From: Epinephelus fuscoguttatus
Lineage: Eukaryota > Chordata > Actinopteri > Perciformes > Serranidae
DNA: 64,000 nt
Direction of reading: 5' to 3'
Assembly (NCBI RefSeq): GCF_011397635.1
Contig: NC_064771.1
Coordinates: forward strand, 10,851,379 to 10,915,378
Shown here: one piece after another, positions 60,276-64,000 of the stretch
Layout: each line of letters opens with the position of its first letter
Numbering within the stretch: the stretch's first letter is position 1
Position numbers and translations under genes: made by a program
Notes under the pieces: generated by a model
What the model saw: only the letters and a program-made list of their open reading frames with translations
Databases searched by the model: none
What the model was told of the DNA's origin: nothing

Positions 60276-60589
60276 TCTTGCCTTAATCATGGTTATGAAT
60301 TTTGCTTTTTTAATCATATTATATTCTGCAATATATCTGCACATTTAAGACAGCTGCATCAGCTCAATGAGACACATGTTTGTAGGTGCTGAGAGATGTC
60401 TGTTATTTGACCCACTGATGCTTATTCTGCAGACGTGTTTAGTGTCTCAGGAGTAAAAACTTGCCAGCAGTATCTGTGTGTTCACTCCATGGGGCTTTTG
60501 GATACACATGAAGGGACTAGCAGGTGGCTTTGTGTTGTGTGCACAAAGGTCGACAGTATAGAATGAATGCAAGATAGAAGAATGAGAAA

Positions 60590-61138
60590 CAATGCAAAAA
60601 TAAGTTTATCTTTTTTTAATTATATTAAGATTTTGTTTGACTTATTTGCAAAAACTGACATTAACAATAAATATACATTCACAATAAAAAATAGTTGCAA
60701 CGAGACATTCAAGTGGACTTCGCAATTATAAAATATATAAGATGTAAACAACATTATTTCCCCCTCTAACATTGCACCTTCGGCGCCAAGAGTCTCTTTT
60801 CTCTCCCCTCTGGCATCTGTGAAAGGCATGACGTCAACAAAACACATTTTACGCATCGATGCGCGAGTCTCACAAAGTATGAAGCCACGTCACACATCGG
60901 GCTCTGATTGACAGAACAAGCAAACATTCTCAAATGTCTGTTTTGGTGGTTCGACTTTCTTGTCCAGTCAGTGTCCCTGGAGACGGCGCCTGCGCCAGAG
61001 CGCGCGGCGGCGGCCCAGGCGTCTCCACACCTCGCGTGTCAGTCTGAGCGCAGCCGGCCGCACAGGTCGTCTCTCAAGCTGACGCACCAGGCTGCCTTCA
61101 TTCAAAGATTTGTGTTCAGTTTGTGCCTCGCACTCTGC
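60590..61138 (-). other. rasd1: rasd1 3' untranslated region (inferred)
   Basis: Sequence after the rasd1 stop. It is GC-rich for the first 200 nt, then AT-rich with AU-rich TATTTATTG on the minus strand near 60665-60673, an element type that shortens mRNA life in inducible genes. A full TGACGTCA palindrome sits at 60829-60836. The 3' limit is inferred from the ATTAAA at 60615-60620. Confidence 0.45.
60615..60620 (-). promoter_or_regulatory. Candidate polyadenylation signal ATTAAA
   Basis: ATTAAA on the minus strand, 519 nt after the rasd1 stop. No AATAAA was found closer. Confidence 0.4.
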
Positions 61139-62176
61139 TTAACTGATCACACATCTCTCTTTGTCTTTACCCTGGCCGCCCCCTATGGCCTTCTCTTTAA
61201 TGTACATGAGGTCGCTGTGCACGCTGGGTCTCCGGGCGCACGGAGTGACCATCCCGTAAGCTTCTCCAATGTCCTTCATCTTCTTGTTTTTCAGAGACTT
61301 TCTGTGCAGCATGTCGCAGTACTGCACGGACACTTTCCGGTGAAGGTCGGGGCTCATTTCGTGAGGTAGCTTGGCCAAGGTAAACAGAGTCTGAAACATC
61401 TTATCCACGTTCTCGTTGCGCTTGGCGGAAATCTCGAAGTACGCGCACTTCTCGTCTCCGGCCACAAGCTGCTCGATCTCGTCCTGCTGCACCTCACGGT
61501 AAAACTCTCTGTCGCCTTTGTTTCCGCAGATGACCAGAGGCACATCGATGTTTTCTTTGATTTTGTTTTTTAGGCACGACTTGGTCTCGAAGATCTGACG
61601 CTTGAGCCGCTGCACCTCCTGGAAGGAGTCTCTGTTGTCCAGACTGAAGACGAGGATGAACACGTCACCTGGAGGGAGAGAAGAATGCATTGGTTAACTA
61701 CTTGTCTTGCTTTTGATACATGCAAAGTGTTAGAGATGCAACATGTGTGCTTTCTAAGCCTTAAGTATCACATGCACTGTGCGCTCTGCAGCCACGCGCT
61801 CAGAGCGCACAGTGCTTGCAGCATTTAAATGCATAAATATCATTGCTCTCTAATTCTCTGTAACTATTCTTGCAAAAGCACAAAGATACATGTGCAGGTA
61901 AGTACCTGTCAGTATGGAGAGTCTCCTCATAGCGGGGAAAGGGTGGTTCCCTGATGTATCCAGTATGTCTAGCTGGTAAACGTCTCCCTTGATGCTGTAC
62001 AGTTTCCTGTGAAAGTCCTCGATGGTCGGCGTGTACTGCTCGTCGAACCTCCCGTTCAGAAAACGGGACACGATGGCAGTTTTCCCAACTTTGGTGGATC
62101 CCAAAATCACCATCCTGTAGCAGTTCTTTGCAGGGATGTCAAAATCGCTTTCGGAGGGCGACATCTTCTTAATCAT
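61139..62176 (-). CDS. rasd1: RASD1 (Dexras1/AGS1), Ras-like small GTPase
   Basis: Two coding exons: 62176-61906 and 61668-61139, total 801 nt, 266 residues plus stop. The start is the ATG at 62176 (MIKKMSPSES), as in vertebrate RASD1; the open frame continues upstream only through 5' UTR. G1 GSTKVGKT 26-33, effector YTPTIEDF 48-55, G3 DTSGN 73-77, G4 NKGD 140-143, G5 SAK 171-173. The family's carboxy-terminal extension (MSPDLHRKVSVQYCDML, ARRPSVHSDL) ends in the CAAX box CVIS at 263-266, predicting farnesylation and membrane attachment. RASD1 is a steroid-inducible, largely GTP-bound GTPase that modulates Gi/adenylyl cyclase signalling and couples to neuronal NO synthase. The paralogue RASD2 has a different tail and amino end (CTIQ in mammals), so RASD1 is preferred. 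It lacks the Gly-rich insert of mammalian RASD1 near residue 225. Intact; no neighbouring gene within the window. Confidence 0.98.
61669..61905 (-). other. rasd1: rasd1 intron
   Basis: 237-bp GT-AG intron. Donor ACAG|GTACTT at 61906/61905 and acceptor TCTCCCTCCAG|GTGACG at 61669/61668. It splits the Gly91 codon after its first base (phase 1). Joining restores SILTGDVFILVFSLDNR across the junction, as conserved in the family. Confidence 0.95.
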
Positions 62177-62300
62177 GATTAGACCCGGGCTGCTTTTCGC
62201 TGGATAGTGTGCGTAAAAGGCGGTTGAGCAGCCCTCAGTTGGCGGAGACACTCGCGTTTGCTCTGCTGTGTTTCTGTCTGAACTCCGGGCTGGAGCTGCG

Positions 62301-62308
62301 TATTTATG
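62301..62308 (-). promoter_or_regulatory. rasd1: TATA-like box of rasd1
   Basis: CATAAATA on the minus strand, 125 bp before the start codon, predicting transcription start near 62272 and a 5' UTR of about 95 nt. A TGACG CRE half-site lies at 62336-62340 upstream. This spacing fits an inducible, focused promoter. Confidence 0.55.
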
Positions 62309-62340
62309 CGCACCGCGGAGCCCTCCTCCCGACCGCGTCA

Positions 62341-64000
62341 CAGCTCAGTGAGTAGGAACTCGGGGCTTCATTGAGCGCTGGGAAAAAAAACATGGACCAA
62401 TCTCTCACTGGTGCGTCAGTCTGTCATTACTGGTGAAGCTGGGAGCTGAGGAACAGTGACCAGCGGACCTTTCAGAGGTAGTGGATTGTGTAACTTTGGT
62501 GTTGGAACAGGGCAAGTGTGCGCAGCAGCAAAATAATAACTTTAATGGAACTTTACCAGTAAATAATTGACGCTTCTTCCGGCGTTTAACCCTGTTTAGC
62601 ACACTGTGTTGAACATCAGGCTGACCCTTGGACATTTTCTCAAAACATAAAGCCCAGACAGCGGATGTGAGCTCTTCCAGATTGAGCAAATTTGTTGCAA
62701 GCCAGTTTGACATCTTGTCCTAACTGATCCTGAATCATCACGCAGCTTTTACAGTGTGGTTATATTTTATTTTTTTTATCATAACAAGCAGCACCACAAC
62801 CTGTTTTCTGTTTATTCACATGCTTGCAAAATAAAGCACTGAACACATATTTGCAAATAAAGATTAGGCTGCAGTTGTGTGTCCACTTCTACTGCACAAA
62901 GTAACTGTTGCAGCTTTATGTCACCAGGCAGGAGGAGGCTGCAGCCGCTGAGAATTGAGATGCTGCAGTTACTCAAGTGTCCAAAAGGGGGCACTCAGGG
63001 TACAATGTTATATCCACATGATGAGCATGATTCATTTACCTGAGGAAAAGAAGTCAGAGTGGAGTAGCTTTTTGTGTGTGTCTGTGTCTTTAGCTGTTTT
63101 TAAATTGGTGGAAAACAGAGGTAGTGACATACAACACATACACGGAGGGTTGATGGAAACAGAAATAAAGACAAATAAAAAATAATGAGGTATAATGATA
63201 ATAATTCTTGCTGTTATAAATATGCAAACCACTTATTATTGTACTAAAGGGAGTGGTTTTGTAGGGTACACGTGTGTATGTGTGTGTGCGTGCATATATT
63301 TAGCTGATAAAGAAAAAACAGAAATGTGTGTCTGTGTGCGTGAGTCACAATATAAACAGTCTTCATCTCTTTTATGAGATTCAGCCAAATGCAAAGGAGT
63401 GTCCTTGCCACGGTCAATTATCTGTACCCAACAGTTTTTACAAAAGAAGAGGATGTGTGTATGGAGGTGGGAAGTGGGAACAAAGCTGTTTTCCTTATTT
63501 TCAGTAGTCATAAATCTGAATGGGGTTTTTGTAAAGTGAAGGGGAGGAGGCAGATACGGGGTTAAACTGGAGCCATGAGAACGGTTGATTGAAACCTGCT
63601 GATTCAAAAAAAAAAAGAAAAGTTTGCTGCTTTAATGTGACTCATTCAGGTGTGAAAAATGACTTCTGCAGTGCAAACACGGTTTGTCCGTGGCTTGGAG
63701 GAGTGAAATGGATGCACGCAGGAACAGGAAGCAAGTGTAGTGACCAGAGAAGAGGTGAGGTGTGGGAGTACTTTGACAGGATCAATGCCAGACAGTGGGA
63801 GACTATGGACATGCCCCCCCTCAATATTTAGAACATGTGCATTTGTCAATAAAAACATGTAAGTAGCAGTATTTTGAAATAATTAAAGACATTTACACCA
63901 TCAATTGCACCAGAATGCAAGAAATTAAGTGTTGGATGCTCCAAATTGTCCTTAAATTAATTTCAGCCAGGAACACTTTAGGCAAGGAAAACTTTATTTC
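62341..64000. other. rasd1 upstream region; no second gene recognised
   Basis: The minus-strand frame 62713-62405 (102 codons) lies just upstream of the rasd1 promoter and encodes a basic segment (NRVKRRKKR), but it has no recognisable domain and may be chance. Simple-repeat patches: T-rich near 62766-62777, (TG)n near 63271-63290, A-rich at 63606-63616. Regulatory elements of rasd1 may lie here but none can be named with confidence. Confidence 0.4.

Noticed and set aside
60908..61369. 153-codon plus-strand ORF opposite rasd1
   Set aside because: It overlaps rasd1 exon 2 and 3' UTR in antisense, is GC-driven and has no domain; rasd1 is certain on the other strand.
61354..61545. Second minus-strand frame within rasd1 exon 2
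   Set aside because: Shadow frame of the real coding exon.
61139..62176. RASD2 (Rhes) instead of RASD1
   Set aside because: Length 266 matches RASD2, but the MIKKMSPSES start, the C-terminal RRPSVHSDLMYIKEKA block and the CVIS tail are RASD1-type.
62405..62713. 102-codon minus-strand ORF just upstream of rasd1
   Set aside because: No family recognised; length is compatible with chance in a moderately GC-rich stretch. Kept only as a remark in the upstream-region entry.

Overview
The window looks like teleost fish genomic DNA, probably percomorph. It is AT-rich and almost free of host protein genes. It is packed with fish-type transposable elements (L2-like and Rex3/RTE-type LINEs, tRNA-headed SINE-like repeats, hAT-like, PIF/Harbinger-like and TTAA-flanked DNA elements) and with simple repeats, mostly (CA)n. 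The one host protein gene has a short intron of vertebrate type and encodes a vertebrate-specific small GTPase.

Host genes. The only confident protein gene is rasd1 (Dexras1/AGS1) on the minus strand at 61139-62176. It has two coding exons joined by a clean GT-AG intron and encodes 266 residues with all G motifs and a CVIS farnesylation box. It has a TATA-like promoter near 62305 and a candidate ATTAAA polyadenylation signal near 60617. The only confident RNA gene is a tRNA-Arg(CCT) at 47713-47785. From about 9 kb to 61 kb I found no other host exon.

Layout. 1-7 kb: a SINE-like tail, a 0.8-kb inverted-repeat element and older relics. 7.2-9.3 kb: a hAT element with an intact 8-bp target duplication, a remnant BED-finger exon, and a second CpG-rich element nested inside it within a (CA)n tract. 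12.6-23.9 kb: further TIR elements, a LINE carboxy-terminal relic, a SINE-like copy, an array of palindromic GTATAC motifs set in a 171-bp tandem repeat, and a TAA-flanked element with C-rich/G-rich ends. 25-27.7 kb: an inverted copy of the first element, a Harbinger-like element and a Rex3-like fragment. 34-43 kb: a dispersed repeat, an L2-like LINE with an open reverse transcriptase frame, a second Harbinger-like element sharing its core with the one at 26-27 kb, telomere-like repeats, a 37-bp-arm hairpin and another SINE-like copy. 46.3-47.4 kb: a TTAA-flanked element whose two arms are a long inverted repeat and whose centre holds a P2X7-type cysteine-rich 'ballast' ORF. 50-60 kb: a small hAT-like element, the second copy of the 34-kb repeat, a ten-unit 44-bp satellite without length changes, and another TTAA element.

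The most unusual item is the ballast-domain element at 46313-47398. It looks like a non-autonomous transposon carrying the first exon of a cysteine-rich domain gene. Family names for repeats come from recognised motifs and termini only; no database search was possible.
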